In this document: one piece after another, positions 27,953 through 40,282 of the stretch | Numbering within the stretch: the stretch's first letter is position 1 | Layout of the letters: each line of letters starts with the position of its first letter | The notes under the pieces: generated by a model | What the model was told of the DNA's origin: nothing | The model's database searches: none | What the model saw: only the letters and a program-made list of their open reading frames with translations | Program-made: the position numbers and the translations under genes | Source of the DNA: an uncultured Sterolibacteriaceae bacterium | GTDB lineage: Bacteria > Pseudomonadota > Gammaproteobacteria > Burkholderiales > Rhodocyclaceae | NCBI GenBank assembly: GCA_937888595.1 | Contig: CALARK010000021.1 | Coordinates: 1-64,000 of the forward strand | Reading direction: 5' to 3' | DNA: 64,000 bases

Positions 27953-28548
27953 GTCGGTTCCTTGAGAAGTCTTGCGGCGATCAGGCCGTTCACGATACCG
28001 AAAACCAGCGCGCTGGTGCCGAAGACGGGCACGAGATAGAACACGCCGTCGTGCGGCACCAGCCACAACCGGGCGAGCAGCAGCTGCCCGCCGATGTGGG
28101 CGAAGGCTGCCAGCACACTCGCCGTCACGGGCCCGAACCAGCGGCGCGGCAGGCGCGCGGCCAGGGCCAGTGCGGCGAGACTCGCCAGCGCGCCGGTCAG
28201 CCCGAGGAAGAAGCCGGGCGCGAGGAACTGGCCGACCAGCAGGCTGCCGGCGACGACGCGCAGCAGCGACACCCACGCGGCCTCGCGCCAGCCGTGGCGC
28301 CACAGCACGATCAGCACGACGATGTTGGCCAGCCCCGGCTTGACGCCGGGCAGCGGCGAGGGCAAGGCCGCCTCGGCGACGGTCAGCGCGATCGCCGCCG
28401 CCGCGTAGCGCGCGATGCGGCGGTCGGTGTCGGTAACCTTGAGCTCAAGAAATTCGCCGGGCCGTCCCAAGAATTTCTCGCCCCCCCGGGGGGGAGGCGG
28501 CGGCGCAGCCGGCGCTTCGGGGGGGGGCTTAGTAGTTGAGGCTGTCAT
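27949..28548 (-). CDS. Gx transporter family membrane protein
   Basis: A 199-aa integral membrane protein of the family once labelled 'heptaprenyl diphosphate synthase component I'. It has about five TM segments with SPLPGVKPGLANIVVL and small-residue-rich helices; it resembles ECF-type S components. The first 38 residues are encoded by a palindromic, C/G-run sequence, so the real start may be later (for example TTG within KFLGRP). The next gene upstream encodes a NusG-domain-II protein, a pairing I have seen elsewhere; the substrate is unknown. Confidence 0.8.
   Translation of the reverse strand: MTASTTKPPPEAPAAPPPPPRGGEKFLGRPGEFLELKVTDTDRRIARYAAAAIALTVAEAALPSPLPGVKPGLANIVVLIVLWRHGWREAAWVSLLRVVAGSLLVGQFLAPGFFLGLTGALASLAALALAARLPRRWFGPVTASVLAAFAHIGGQLLLARLWLVPHDGVFYLVPVFGTSALVFGIVNGLIAARLLKEPT
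28447..28527. repeat. REP-like palindromic block inside a gene start
   Basis: AGAAATTC (28448-28455) and GAATTTCT (28471-28478) form an inverted repeat around GCCGGGCCGTCCC. CCCCCCC-GGGGGGG (28481-28494) is a perfect 14-bp palindrome. AGGCGGCGGCGCAGCCGGCG and a G9 run (28519-28527) follow. Similar C-run/G-run blocks occur between genes in many betaproteobacteria. Here it codes for the Pro-rich N-terminus of the Gx transporter. Confidence 0.7.
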
Positions 28549-28906
28549 GGCTGGGGTCGCGGCCGGCGAGGCTCAGGCTGACGTGGTTCGGCGCGCAGAT
28601 GGCGATGGCGTTGGGCCGCGTCAGCCAGCCCTGCTGCACGCAGTACTGGCGCGGCCCGGGGTCGGACAGCACGCGCGCGCGGCCCGGCGCGATCTCGATC
28701 ACGGTGTCGCCGAGCGGGCCGGTAACCGTGTAGCGCTGCGCGGCAGCGAGCGGATACTCGGCGACAACGCGGCCGTCGAGGCGAATCACCGCGCGCTCCG
28801 CCTTGCCGCCGGCCCACAGCACGGAAAAGGACATGGCCACCGCGGCCGCTCCGAGCAGCAGCACGCCCCAGTCGCCCGGCTGCAATAGCCCCAGCCAGGC
28901 TTTCAT
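28529..28906 (-). CDS. NusG domain II-containing membrane-anchored protein
   Basis: A 125-aa protein with one N-terminal TM segment (GVLLLGAAAVAMSFSVLWAGG), then a small beta domain (AVIRLDGRVVAEYPL, DTVIEIAPGRARVLSD, YCVQQGWL) of the NusG domain II type. It has a conserved Cys pair (YCVQ, AICAPN). It overlaps rapZ by 4 bp and the Gx transporter start by 20 bp. Function is unknown; it probably acts with the Gx protein at the membrane. Confidence 0.82.
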   Translation of the reverse strand: MKAWLGLLQPGDWGVLLLGAAAVAMSFSVLWAGGKAERAVIRLDGRVVAEYPLAAAQRYTVTGPLGDTVIEIAPGRARVLSDPGPRQYCVQQGWLTRPNAIAICAPNHVSLSLAGRDPSHDSLNY

Positions 28907-29742
28907 TGCACGAGCTGGCGGTGCCTCACCAATACCCGGGCGCTGCCGCGGAAGTGCTCGGCCAGCCGCTCGGCGAACCAGACCGAGCGGTGCTGCCCGC
29001 CGGTACAGCCGAGCGCGACGGTGAGGTAGGAACGATTGTCGCGGATGTAGGCCGGCAGCCAGTCGGCCACGAAACGGCGGATGTCGTGCAGCATGCGCTG
29101 CACGCCCTGCTGGGCGGAGAGGAAATCGCTGACGGCAGGATCGAGCCCGGTCAGCGGCCGCAGCAGCGGATCGTAATGCGGGTTCGGCAGGCAGCGCACG
29201 TCGAAGACGAGATCGGCATCAAGCGGCAAGCCGTGCTTGAAGCCGAAGGACTCGAACAACAGGGTGAGGCCTTCGCCGTCGAGCGCGAGGAAGTCCTTGA
29301 TCATCGCACGCAGGGCGTTCGGCCGGATGTTGCTGGTATCGATGCGGTGCCCGCGCTCCTGCAGCGTCTCGAGCGCCTCGCGCTCGCGGGCGATCGCCTC
29401 GGCCAGCGTACACACGCCTTCCGCCATCGGATGGCGCCGGCGCGTCTCGGAAAAGCGCTGGATCAGCACATCGTCACGCGCCTCGAGGAAGACGAAGCGG
29501 ACGTCGATGTCGTTCTCCGCCAGTTGCTCCAGCTGCCGCGGCAGCGTGGCGATGCCGCTGCCGCCGCGCATGTCGATCGCGACGCCGACGCGCGCCTGCC
29601 CCTCGCGCAACAGGTGGCCCGCCAGCCCCGACAGCAGCGGTGCGGGCAGGTTGTCGACGCAGAAATAGCCGGCATCTTCGAGGACGTTCAGGGCGATCGA
29701 CTTGCCGGAACCGGACAGGCCGCTGATCAGGACGAGTTGCAT
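28903..29742 (-). CDS. rapZ: RNase adapter protein RapZ
   Basis: A 279-aa nucleotide-binding protein. The N-terminal P-loop GLSGSGKS (8-15) is followed by VDNLPAPLL. The C-terminal domain carries YLTVALGCTGGQHRSV. In enterobacteria RapZ delivers the sRNA GlmZ to RNase E to control amino-sugar synthesis; whether that pathway exists here is not visible. The ATG at 29742 starts at the conserved MQLVLISG. It begins the operon rapZ, NusG-II, Gx, ubiX, LON and diverges from ubiC. Confidence 0.95.
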   Translation of the reverse strand: MQLVLISGLSGSGKSIALNVLEDAGYFCVDNLPAPLLSGLAGHLLREGQARVGVAIDMRGGSGIATLPRQLEQLAENDIDVRFVFLEARDDVLIQRFSETRRRHPMAEGVCTLAEAIAREREALETLQERGHRIDTSNIRPNALRAMIKDFLALDGEGLTLLFESFGFKHGLPLDADLVFDVRCLPNPHYDPLLRPLTGLDPAVSDFLSAQQGVQRMLHDIRRFVADWLPAYIRDNRSYLTVALGCTGGQHRSVWFAERLAEHFRGSARVLVRHRQLVQ

Positions 29743-29825
29743 GGCAGGCGGACGGGAGACGGTGAGCCCTATGGTAGCATCGGCGCCCGTTCCCACACGA
29801 TGCGCCCACTTCCCGCCATCCCAAG

Positions 29826-30368
29826 ATGTCACGCCAGGACACACGCTGGAAACCCCGTCCCGCCCTGGCCGGCGCTCCCGATTTCCTCCACCCCTGGCTC
29901 GCCGATCCCGGTTCGCTCACCGCGCGCATCGTCGCCCGCTGCGGCAACTTCCGCGTACGCGTGCTGGGCGAACATCGTGCCCGCCCGTTCGCCGACGAGC
30001 GGCTGCTGATCGACCTGCCCGCGGGGCGCAGCGCCTGGACGCGCGAGGTGCTGCTGGTGGCCGATGACGAACCTGTCGTCTTTGCCCACAGCGTGCTCGC
30101 ACCCCGGGACCTGACCGGCGCCTGGCATATGGCGCAGGCCGTCGGCAGCCGGCCGCTCGGTGCCGCGCTGTTCGCCGATCCGGGCATCTGCCGCGGCCCC
30201 CTGCAATGCGCTCGCCTCGCCGCCACCCATCCGCTGCATCGCCACGCCACGGCGGCACTCGGCCCGCTGCCTTCCCCGCTCTGGGCCAGGCGCTCGCGTT
30301 TCTGCCGCTGCGACCGGCCGCTGCTGGTCACCGAAGTGTTCCTGCCCGGCATCGCACGTCTCGGATGA
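29826..30368 (+). CDS. ubiC: Chorismate lyase UbiC
   Basis: A 180-aa enzyme that converts chorismate to 4-hydroxybenzoate and pyruvate, the first committed step of ubiquinone synthesis. It shows HPWLADPGSLTARI, TREVLLVADDEPVVFAHSVL, RPLGAALF and LWARRSRFCRCDRPLLVTEVFLP. Placing it across from the rapZ-ubiX operon puts two ubiquinone genes back to back. Its stop overlaps the next gene's double ATG. Confidence 0.93.
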   Translation: MSRQDTRWKPRPALAGAPDFLHPWLADPGSLTARIVARCGNFRVRVLGEHRARPFADERLLIDLPAGRSAWTREVLLVADDEPVVFAHSVLAPRDLTGAWHMAQAVGSRPLGAALFADPGICRGPLQCARLAATHPLHRHATAALGPLPSPLWARRSRFCRCDRPLLVTEVFLPGIARLG

Positions 30369-30829
30369 TGCGCAAACAACTGCTCGGTCTGCTGCTGTAC
30401 GGACTCAGCCTCGCGGCATTCGCCGAACCGGTGGCCGGATCCGTCGATGTCGTCGGTGCCGAATTCGGCACCTTCGACGCGAGCGATCCAAGGGAGACCG
30501 TCTTCCAGCCGACGAACGTCGTCCCGCACCGGGAAGGCCAGCGCTACGGCTGGGTCATCGAGGTGCGCACCCAAAAGCGCAGCCTGTCGGTGCGCGAGGA
30601 ATACCTGCTGCCGACCGCGGCGACCGAGGCGGGCGCGACGCTTGGGCCGGCCGGCGGGACCATTCCCCTGCCGCGCCGCAACCAGGTGAGCCAGCGGCAA
30701 CTCGTTCCCGTCGACGGCATCATCATCGGCGAATGGACGATCGGCCCCGGCGAGCCGCCGGGCAAGAGGCATCTGCAGGTGATCGTCGAGGGCCAGGTGG
30801 CCGGCAGCTTCGACTACGAAGTGAAGTAG
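30365..30829 (+). CDS. Predicted secreted protein, 154 aa
   Basis: A signal peptide (about 1-20, LLGLLLYGLSLAAFAEP) is followed by a compact domain with VDVVGAEFGTFDASDPRETVFQPT and GWVIEVRTQKRSLSVREEYLLP. I know no named family for it. It lies in tandem with ubiC (overlap 4 bp, or 1 bp if the second ATG at 30368 is used), so it is co-transcribed. A periplasmic location is likely. Confidence 0.75.
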   Translation: MMRKQLLGLLLYGLSLAAFAEPVAGSVDVVGAEFGTFDASDPRETVFQPTNVVPHREGQRYGWVIEVRTQKRSLSVREEYLLPTAATEAGATLGPAGGTIPLPRRNQVSQRQLVPVDGIIIGEWTIGPGEPPGKRHLQVIVEGQVAGSFDYEVK

Positions 30830-30839
30830 GCCCCTACCC

Positions 30840-31850
30840 CTACGCCGCCATCGTCGGCAGGAGCAGGCCGTCGCGCTCCTCGAGCGCGCAACCGCGCTTG
30901 AGTTCGGAGAGCAGCCAGGTCGCGAGCGCCGGCACATCCATGCCGAGCAGGCGCGCCCCGATGTCACGGAAGAATGGCACGCTCGCGAGATAGGCTTCGA
31001 GCCGGTCGCGCGGCAGGCCCTGCAGGTCGAGCAGATTGAAGATGAAGCAGGCCTTGATCGCATTCCGCGCCATGCGTGCGGGGTCGGCCTCGAAGGCCGC
31101 GATGCGTTTGTAGGCACGCTTCAGTGCAGCCGGGACATCCGCGAACGGTTTGCCGTGGCCGGGAATCACGATGTCGACGGCGAGGCCGGCGATCATGTCG
31201 AGCGTCGTGCGCGTCGCTTGCAGGGCGCCGCCATCGCTTGACTCGCCGAGCAGTTCGCCGAAGACGATGCCGAAGCCGTCCTCCCAGAACGCGTCGCCGG
31301 AAATCAGGATGCGCGCTTCCGCGCAATGGAACACCAGCGCGTCCATGTCGTGGCCGGGGGCCGCATGCGCGTGCCAGTCGAGACCGCCCATGCGCAGCGT
31401 TTCGCCCGGCCGCACCACGCCATCATGGCGGAAGCGGTCACCGCGCTGCGCGGCCGGCGCCAGCAGCAGGGCCTGCTCGTCCCAGTTGGCGATGTGCGCC
31501 TCGATGCCGGCGGGAATCAGGATCTCGCAGCCGAATTCTCTTTGCAACGCGGCGTTGCCGCCGATGTGGTCGGAATGCGAATGGGTGTTGATGAGCCGCC
31601 GCAACCGCAGACCCAGTTGCGCACCATCTTGCTGGTGCCGTCCCGCCAGCGCCGACTTTCGCTCGCATCGTTCCGCGAGCGCTTCCTTGACGAGTTCGAC
31701 GGTCTGCACCGCGTGGCCGACGTAACCGCTGTCGATCAGCGTCGCCTCCTCGTTGCCGGGGCCGTCGAACAGCAGGATGTTGTTGGAGGACAGCCAGCCG
31801 CGTTCGATGACGCGAACCGTGTCAGGCAGCCGGGTCGCGCTCGTCATCAT
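30840..31850 (-). CDS. Metallo-beta-lactamase fold hydrolase at the end of the liu operon
   Basis: A 336-aa MBL-fold protein with the metal motif THSHSDHIGG, a further His in APGHDMDALVFH, Asp in ISGDAFWEDG and GHGKPFAD. Thioester or lactone hydrolysis is plausible, but the substrate is unknown. Just before the metal motif an exact copy of the dispersed repeat adds ERKSALAGRHQQ, which looks like an insertion in the loop before the strand RLRRLINTHSH. It is the last gene of the leucine operon and overlaps the DUF1289 gene by 29 bp. Confidence 0.85.
   Translation of the reverse strand: MMTSATRLPDTVRVIERGWLSSNNILLFDGPGNEEATLIDSGYVGHAVQTVELVKEALAERCERKSALAGRHQQDGAQLGLRLRRLINTHSHSDHIGGNAALQREFGCEILIPAGIEAHIANWDEQALLLAPAAQRGDRFRHDGVVRPGETLRMGGLDWHAHAAPGHDMDALVFHCAEARILISGDAFWEDGFGIVFGELLGESSDGGALQATRTTLDMIAGLAVDIVIPGHGKPFADVPAALKRAYKRIAAFEADPARMARNAIKACFIFNLLDLQGLPRDRLEAYLASVPFFRDIGARLLGMDVPALATWLLSELKRGCALEERDGLLLPTMAA
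31637..31659 (-). repeat. 23-bp dispersed repeat, copy 6 (in MBL gene)
   Basis: GCCGTCCCGCC-A-GCGCCGACTTT, exact consensus. It is read in a different frame from copy 5, as KSALAGR. Confidence 0.95.
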
Positions 31851-32001
31851 CGGCCTCGACAGGGATAGGCGGCAGGTTCAGGCCGTCGTGCTCGCGCTGC
31901 CCCCAGGGCCGGCCACAACCGATGCAGTAGGCCTCATCCTCGTCCGGAAGGCAGACGCCGATGCAGAGGTAGAGCGCATCGTCCTCTTCTGTGCCACTCA
32001 T
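31822..32001 (-). CDS. DUF1289-like small cysteine protein
   Basis: A 59-aa protein with LCIGVCLPDEDEAYCIGCGRPW, a CX3C...CX2C arrangement followed by Arg as in DUF1289 proteins. The cysteines could bind a metal such as iron or zinc. It overlaps liuE by 4 bp and the MBL gene by 29 bp, so it is translated from the liu transcript. Function unknown. Confidence 0.8.
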   Translation of the reverse strand: MSGTEEDDALYLCIGVCLPDEDEAYCIGCGRPWGQREHDGLNLPPIPVEADDDERDPAA

Positions 32002-32906
32002 GAACCGCGTTTGGCCAGGATTGCCTGCGCCACCTTCGAGCCCGGCGCGCGGCCGAGCTGGCCGCAAACCCATGCCGCCGTATCGACGAGCCTGTCGAGA
32101 TCGACGCCGCAGTCGGTGCCCAGCCCCTTGAGCAGCCAGACGACGTCCTCGGTGGCGACGTTGCCCGAGGCGCCCTTGGCGTAGGGGCAGCCGCCGAGGC
32201 CGCCGACGGCGGCGTCGAAAACGTTGACGCCCATCTGCAGCGAGGCGTGAATGTTGGCGATCGCCATGCCGTAGGTGTCGTGGTAGTGGCCGGCGAGTTT
32301 CTTGATCGGCACGCGGCGTGCGACCGATTCGATCATCGCCTGGGTCTTGCCGGGCGTGCCGGTGCCGATGGTATCGCCGAGCGAGACTTCGTAGCAGCCC
32401 ATCTCGAACAGCGCCCAGGCGACCTCGGCGACGGCGGACGGCGCCACCTCGCCCTGGTAGGGGCAGCCGAGCACGCAGGAGACATAGCCGCGCACCTTGA
32501 TACCGGCGTCCCTGGCGCGCGCCATCACCGGCTTGAAGCGCTCCAGCGATTCCTTGATCGTGCAGTTGATGTTCTTCTGCGAAAAGGCTTCCGAGGCGGC
32601 GGCGAACACCGCGACCTCCGTCGCGCCGGCGGCGATGGCGGATTCGAGCCCCTTTTCGTTCGGCACCAGCACCGGATAGTTCACGCCGGCACGCCGCGCG
32701 ATGCCGGCCATGACCTCGGCGGCGTCGGCCATCTGCGGCACCCACTTGGGCGAGACGAAGGCCGTCGCCTCGATGGCGGTCAGGCCGCAATCGGCGAGGC
32801 GGTCGACGAGCTCGATCTTGACGGCGGCGGGAACGGGTTGCTTCTCGTTCTGCAGACCGTCGCGCGGGCCGACCTCGACGAGGCGTACTTTGCTGGGCAG
32901 GGGCAT
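31998..32906 (-). CDS. liuE: Hydroxymethylglutaryl-CoA lyase LiuE
   Basis: A 302-aa TIM-barrel enzyme that splits HMG-CoA into acetyl-CoA and acetoacetate, the last step of leucine catabolism. It shows VEVGPRDGLQNEK, the metal ligands in GHYHDTYG and the active-site loop GLGGCPYAKGASGN with its catalytic Cys. ATG 32906 gives the conserved N-terminus MPLPSKVRLVEVGPRDG. It follows liuD by 19 bp. Confidence 0.96.
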   Translation of the reverse strand: MPLPSKVRLVEVGPRDGLQNEKQPVPAAVKIELVDRLADCGLTAIEATAFVSPKWVPQMADAAEVMAGIARRAGVNYPVLVPNEKGLESAIAAGATEVAVFAAASEAFSQKNINCTIKESLERFKPVMARARDAGIKVRGYVSCVLGCPYQGEVAPSAVAEVAWALFEMGCYEVSLGDTIGTGTPGKTQAMIESVARRVPIKKLAGHYHDTYGMAIANIHASLQMGVNVFDAAVGGLGGCPYAKGASGNVATEDVVWLLKGLGTDCGVDLDRLVDTAAWVCGQLGRAPGSKVAQAILAKRGS

Positions 32907-32925
32907 GGCGGGACGATTGAGACTA

Positions 32926-34937
<2,012 letters not shown>

Positions 34938-34938
<1 letters not shown>

Positions 34939-35726
34939 CAGAGCACCCAGTCCGGTTTGCGTTTCTGCAGGAAGGCGCCGAGCCCTTCCTGCCCCTCGGG
35001 CGACACGCGCAGCTGCGCAATGCGCTCGACCGTGTAGTCGACGACTTTCGGGCCGAGCGGCCGGCTGGCGACAGAGCGGATCAGCGCCTTGCACTCGGCC
35101 AACGCCTGCGGGCCGTTCCTCAGCAGCGCCTCGACCCATTCGCCGACCGCCGCGTCGAGGCTCGCCTCGTCGGCGACCATCTCGTGGATCAGCCCGATGC
35201 GGTAGGCCTCCGCCGCCGAGAAGGCTTCGGCCGTCAGCATGTAGCGGCGCGCGTAGCGTTCGCCGATGGCGGCGATGACATGCGGGCTGATGACGGCGGG
35301 GATCAGGCCGAGCTTGACTTCGGTGAGCGCGAACTTCGCGTCGAAGGTCGCGACCGCCATGTCGCAGGCGGCGACGAGGCCGACGCCGCCGCCGTAGGCC
35401 GGCCCCTGCACGCGCGCGATCACCGGCTTCGGGCATTCGGAGACATGCAGCAGCATCGCGGCGAGCTCGCCGGCGTCACGCTGGTTCTCCTCTAGGCTAA
35501 AGGCGGCGGCGCGCTGCATCCAGTTGAGATCGGCGCCGGCGCAGAAGCTCTTGCCGGTGCTGGAAATGACGACGAGGCGCACGGCGTCGTCCGCCGCCAT
35601 CCTCTCCATCGCGTCGGCCAACTCGGCGATCATCGTGTCGTCGAAGGCGTTGTGGCGCTCGGGCCGGTTGAGCGTGACGATGCCGACGCCGCCATCGATT
35701 TCGGTGAGGATGTTCTGGTAGCTCAT
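34938..35726 (-). CDS. liuC: Methylglutaconyl-CoA hydratase LiuC (enoyl-CoA hydratase family)
   Basis: A 262-aa crotonase that hydrates 3-methylglutaconyl-CoA to HMG-CoA. It has TLNRPERHNAFDD, the oxyanion-hole segment SFCAGADLNWM and GGGVGLVAACDMAVA. The position between liuB and liuD sets the substrate. ATG 35726 has AGGA upstream and starts MSYQNIL. Confidence 0.93.
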
Positions 35727-35744
35727 GTTGTTACATCCTCTCAT

Positions 35745-37351
<1,607 letters not shown>

Positions 37352-37352
<1 letters not shown>

Positions 37353-37954
37353 TAGAAACCTCCTCTTGCCAGCCAATGCTCGATCTGCGGCAGCCGGTCG
37401 GCGCCCCAGAAGGCTTCGTTGTCGACGACGATCCACGGCACGCCGAAGACGCCGGCCGCCAGTGCGGCCTCGGTTTCGGCGCGCAAGCGCTCCTTGATCG
37501 CCGGCTCGTTCATGCCCGTCTCCACCGCCGTCCCGCCAGCGCCGACTTTCGCGGCGAGTTCGAGCACGACCGTCGCGGACGACACGTCCAGGCCATCGAC
37601 GAAATAGGCGCGGAAGACTTCATGGGCGAAGCGCCGCGCCAGTGCGCAATCCTGTCCGTGCAGCCAGTAGTAGGCACGCGCGGCCGCCACGGTGGAAATC
37701 GGGAAGGTCGCCGGCTGCGCGTAGGGAATGTCCAGGAAGCGCGCCGAGCGCGCGAAGTCATGGATGCTGTACTCCGCTTGTCCCGGCTGGCTGGTCAGCG
37801 TCACCGTGCCGAGCGACTTGGCGATCGCGCCGAGCAGCACCGGCCGCCATTGCACCTGGCGGCCGAAACGTTCGGCCAGCGCGTCGATGCGCTCGCTCGC
37901 CAGATAGGAATAGGGCGAACTGAAATCGAAACGGAACAGGAGCGGCTGGCTCAT
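37352..37954 (-). CDS. 2-hydroxychromene-2-carboxylate isomerase-like (DsbA-family) protein
   Basis: A 200-aa thioredoxin-fold protein of the HCCA isomerase/kappa GST type: FRFDFSSPYSYLASERID at the N-terminus (Ser in place of the DsbA cysteine) and GVFGVPWIVVDNEAFWGADRL near the C-terminus. The family uses glutathione; its role in leucine breakdown is not known. A perfect repeat copy encodes KVGAGGTA after ELAA in the helical domain. It overlaps liuB by one base. Confidence 0.88.
37527..37549 (-). repeat. 23-bp dispersed repeat, copy 9 (in isomerase gene)
   Basis: GCCGTCCCGCC-A-GCGCCGACTTT, exact consensus, read as AKVGAGGTAVE. Confidence 0.95.
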
Positions 37955-37955
37955 G

Positions 37956-39092
37956 TCAGTCGGCAGTGACGGCCCGCGCGATGACGAGGCGCTGGATGTC
38001 CGATGCGCCTTCGTAGATCTGGCAGACGCGCACGTCGCGGTAGATGCGCTCGACCGGGAAGTCGCTGACGTAGCCGTAGCCGCCGTGGATCTGGATCGCG
38101 TCGGAACAGACCTGCTCGGCCATTTCCGAGGCGAACAGCTTGGCCATGCTCGCCTCCTTGAGGCAGGGCTCGCCGGCGCTGCGCAGGGTGGCGGCGTGCC
38201 AGACCATCTGGCGTGCGACCTCGATTCGCGTCGCCATGTCGGCGAGACGGAAGGCCACCGCCTGGTGTTCGACAATGGGCTTGCCGAAGGCCTCGCGTTC
38301 CTTCGCGTAGGCGACGGCGGCCTCCAGCGCGCTCCTGGCCATGCCAACGGATTGAGCGGCGATGCCGATGCGGCCGGCTTCGAGGTTGGAGAGTGCGATC
38401 TTGTAACCCTCGCCCTCGTTGCCCAGCAGGCAGTCGGCGGGGATGCGGCAGTCCTCGAACAGGATCTGCGCGGTGTCGGAAGCCGACTGGCCGAGCTTTT
38501 CCTCGATGCGCGCGACGACATAGCCCTTCGTGTCGGTCGGCACGCAGAAGCAGGAGATGCCCTTGCGGCCGGCGGCCGGATCGGTGACGGCGAAGACGAT
38601 GGCGATCTTGGCATGCTTGCCAGAAGTGATGAACTGCTTGACGCCGTTCAAGACCCAGTGGTCGCCATCTTTCACCGCGCGTGTTTTGATCGCCGCGGCG
38701 TCGGAGCCGACATGCGGCTCGGTGAGGCAGAAGCAGCCGAGCAGTTCGCCCGTGGCGGCGCCGCGCAGCCAGCGTTCCTTCTGCGCATCGTTGCCGTATC
38801 TGGCGAGGATGCCGCAGACCAGCGAGTTCTGCACCGACAGGATCGTCGAGGTGGCGCCGTCGCCGGCAGCGATCTCCTCGATGGCGATGGCGAGCGACAC
38901 GTAGTCGAGGCCGGGGCCGCCCCATGCCTCCGGCACCACCATGCCCCAGACGCCGAGGGCTGCGAGTTCCTGCAAGGCGTCGGCGGGGAAGGTGGTGTGC
39001 TTCGCCCACTCCGCCGCGTTGGGCGCGAGGCGCTCGCGCGCGAAGTCGCGCAGGGTGTCGCGGATCATCCGCTGGTCGTCGTCGAGGATCAT
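37956..39092 (-). CDS. Acyl-CoA dehydrogenase (short/branched-chain type)
   Basis: A 378-aa flavoenzyme. CFCLTEPHVGSDAAAIKT and QFITSGKHAKIAIVFA bind FAD and substrate, and IQIHGGYGYVSDFPVERIYRDVRVCQIYEGASDIQRL carries the catalytic Glu in the IYEG position, as in short-chain enzymes. It is clearly different from LiuA in the same operon, so it may handle another branched or short acyl-CoA. Its ATG overlaps the thiolase stop. Confidence 0.92.
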   Translation of the reverse strand: MILDDDQRMIRDTLRDFARERLAPNAAEWAKHTTFPADALQELAALGVWGMVVPEAWGGPGLDYVSLAIAIEEIAAGDGATSTILSVQNSLVCGILARYGNDAQKERWLRGAATGELLGCFCLTEPHVGSDAAAIKTRAVKDGDHWVLNGVKQFITSGKHAKIAIVFAVTDPAAGRKGISCFCVPTDTKGYVVARIEEKLGQSASDTAQILFEDCRIPADCLLGNEGEGYKIALSNLEAGRIGIAAQSVGMARSALEAAVAYAKEREAFGKPIVEHQAVAFRLADMATRIEVARQMVWHAATLRSAGEPCLKEASMAKLFASEMAEQVCSDAIQIHGGYGYVSDFPVERIYRDVRVCQIYEGASDIQRLVIARAVTAD

Positions 39093-40282
39093 CAGAGCAT
39101 CTCCACCGCCAGCGCCGTCGCCTCGCCGCCGCCGATGCACAGGCTGGCGACGCCGCGTCGCTTGCCGAGCTTCTTCAGCGCGCCAAGCAGCGTGACGACG
39201 ATGCGCGCGCCCGAGGCGCCGATCGGGTGGCCCAGCGCGCAGGCGCCGCCATGCACGTTGACCTTGTCGTGCGGCAGGGCCAGCTCCTTCATTGCCGCCA
39301 TGGTCACGACGGCGAAAGCCTCGTTGATCTCGTAGAGGTCCACGCTGTCGGCGGTCCAGCCGGTTTGTTCGAAGAGCTTCTTCATCGCGAAGACCGGCGC
39401 GGTGGTGAACCAGGCCGGCTCCTGCGCGTGTGTCGTGTAGCCGACGATGCGCGCGATGGGCTTCAAGCCGCGCTTGGCGGCATCGGACTCGCGCATCAGC
39501 ACCAGCGCGGCGGCGCCGTCGGAGATCGACGAGGAATTGGCCGGCGTCACCGTGCCGTCCTTCTTGAAGGCGGGCTTGAGAGAAGGAATCTTGTCGAGCT
39601 GGGCCTTGCCCGGCTGCTCGTCGATCTTGATGGTCACATCGCCCTTGTGGCCGGAGACCGTGACCGGCGCGATTTCCCAGTCGAAGCTGCCGTCGCTGCC
39701 GGCGGCCTGCGCGCGCTGGGTCGAGGCGATGGCGAAGGCGTCCTGGTCCGCGCGCGTGAAGCCGTAATGCGCCACGCAGTCCTCGGCGAAGGTGCCCATC
39801 AGGCGGCCCTTCGTCTCCTTCGCGTAGTGGTCTTCGAGGCCGTCGAAGAACATGTGGTCGATCATCTGGCCGTGGCCGAGGCGGTAGCCGCCGCGCGCCT
39901 TGGGCAGCAGGTAGGGTGCGTTGGTCATCGATTCCATGCCGCCGGCGACGATCACGTCCTGGCTGCCGGCCTTCAATGCGTCGCAGGCGATCATGGTCGC
40001 CTTCATCGCCGAGCCGCAGACCTTGTGCACCGTCGTGCAGCCGGCGGACAGCGGCAGGCCCGCCTGCAATGCGGCCTGGCGTGCCGGCGCCTGGCCCTGG
40101 CCGGCCTGCAGCACGTTGCCGAACACGACCTCCTGCACGTCCGTCGCTTGCAGCCCGGAGCGCTCGACGGCGGCCTTGATGGCGACGGCGCCGAGGTTGG
40201 CGGCGGTCAGCGTGGCGAAATCACCCTGGAAGCCGCCCATCGGGGTACGGGCGGCGGCAACGATGACGATGTTTTCACTCAT
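39092..40282 (-). CDS. Acetyl-CoA C-acetyltransferase (thiolase)
   Basis: A 396-aa thiolase with the nucleophile Cys89 (VHKVCGSAMKA), His352 (GHPIGASGAR) and Cys382 (LCIGGGEA). In this operon it would cleave acetoacetyl-CoA made from the LiuE product, or work in the reverse direction for PHA precursors. Its ATG overlaps the liuA stop by one base. Confidence 0.95.
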   Translation of the reverse strand: MSENIVIVAAARTPMGGFQGDFATLTAANLGAVAIKAAVERSGLQATDVQEVVFGNVLQAGQGQAPARQAALQAGLPLSAGCTTVHKVCGSAMKATMIACDALKAGSQDVIVAGGMESMTNAPYLLPKARGGYRLGHGQMIDHMFFDGLEDHYAKETKGRLMGTFAEDCVAHYGFTRADQDAFAIASTQRAQAAGSDGSFDWEIAPVTVSGHKGDVTIKIDEQPGKAQLDKIPSLKPAFKKDGTVTPANSSSISDGAAALVLMRESDAAKRGLKPIARIVGYTTHAQEPAWFTTAPVFAMKKLFEQTGWTADSVDLYEINEAFAVVTMAAMKELALPHDKVNVHGGACALGHPIGASGARIVVTLLGALKKLGKRRGVASLCIGGGEATALAVEML

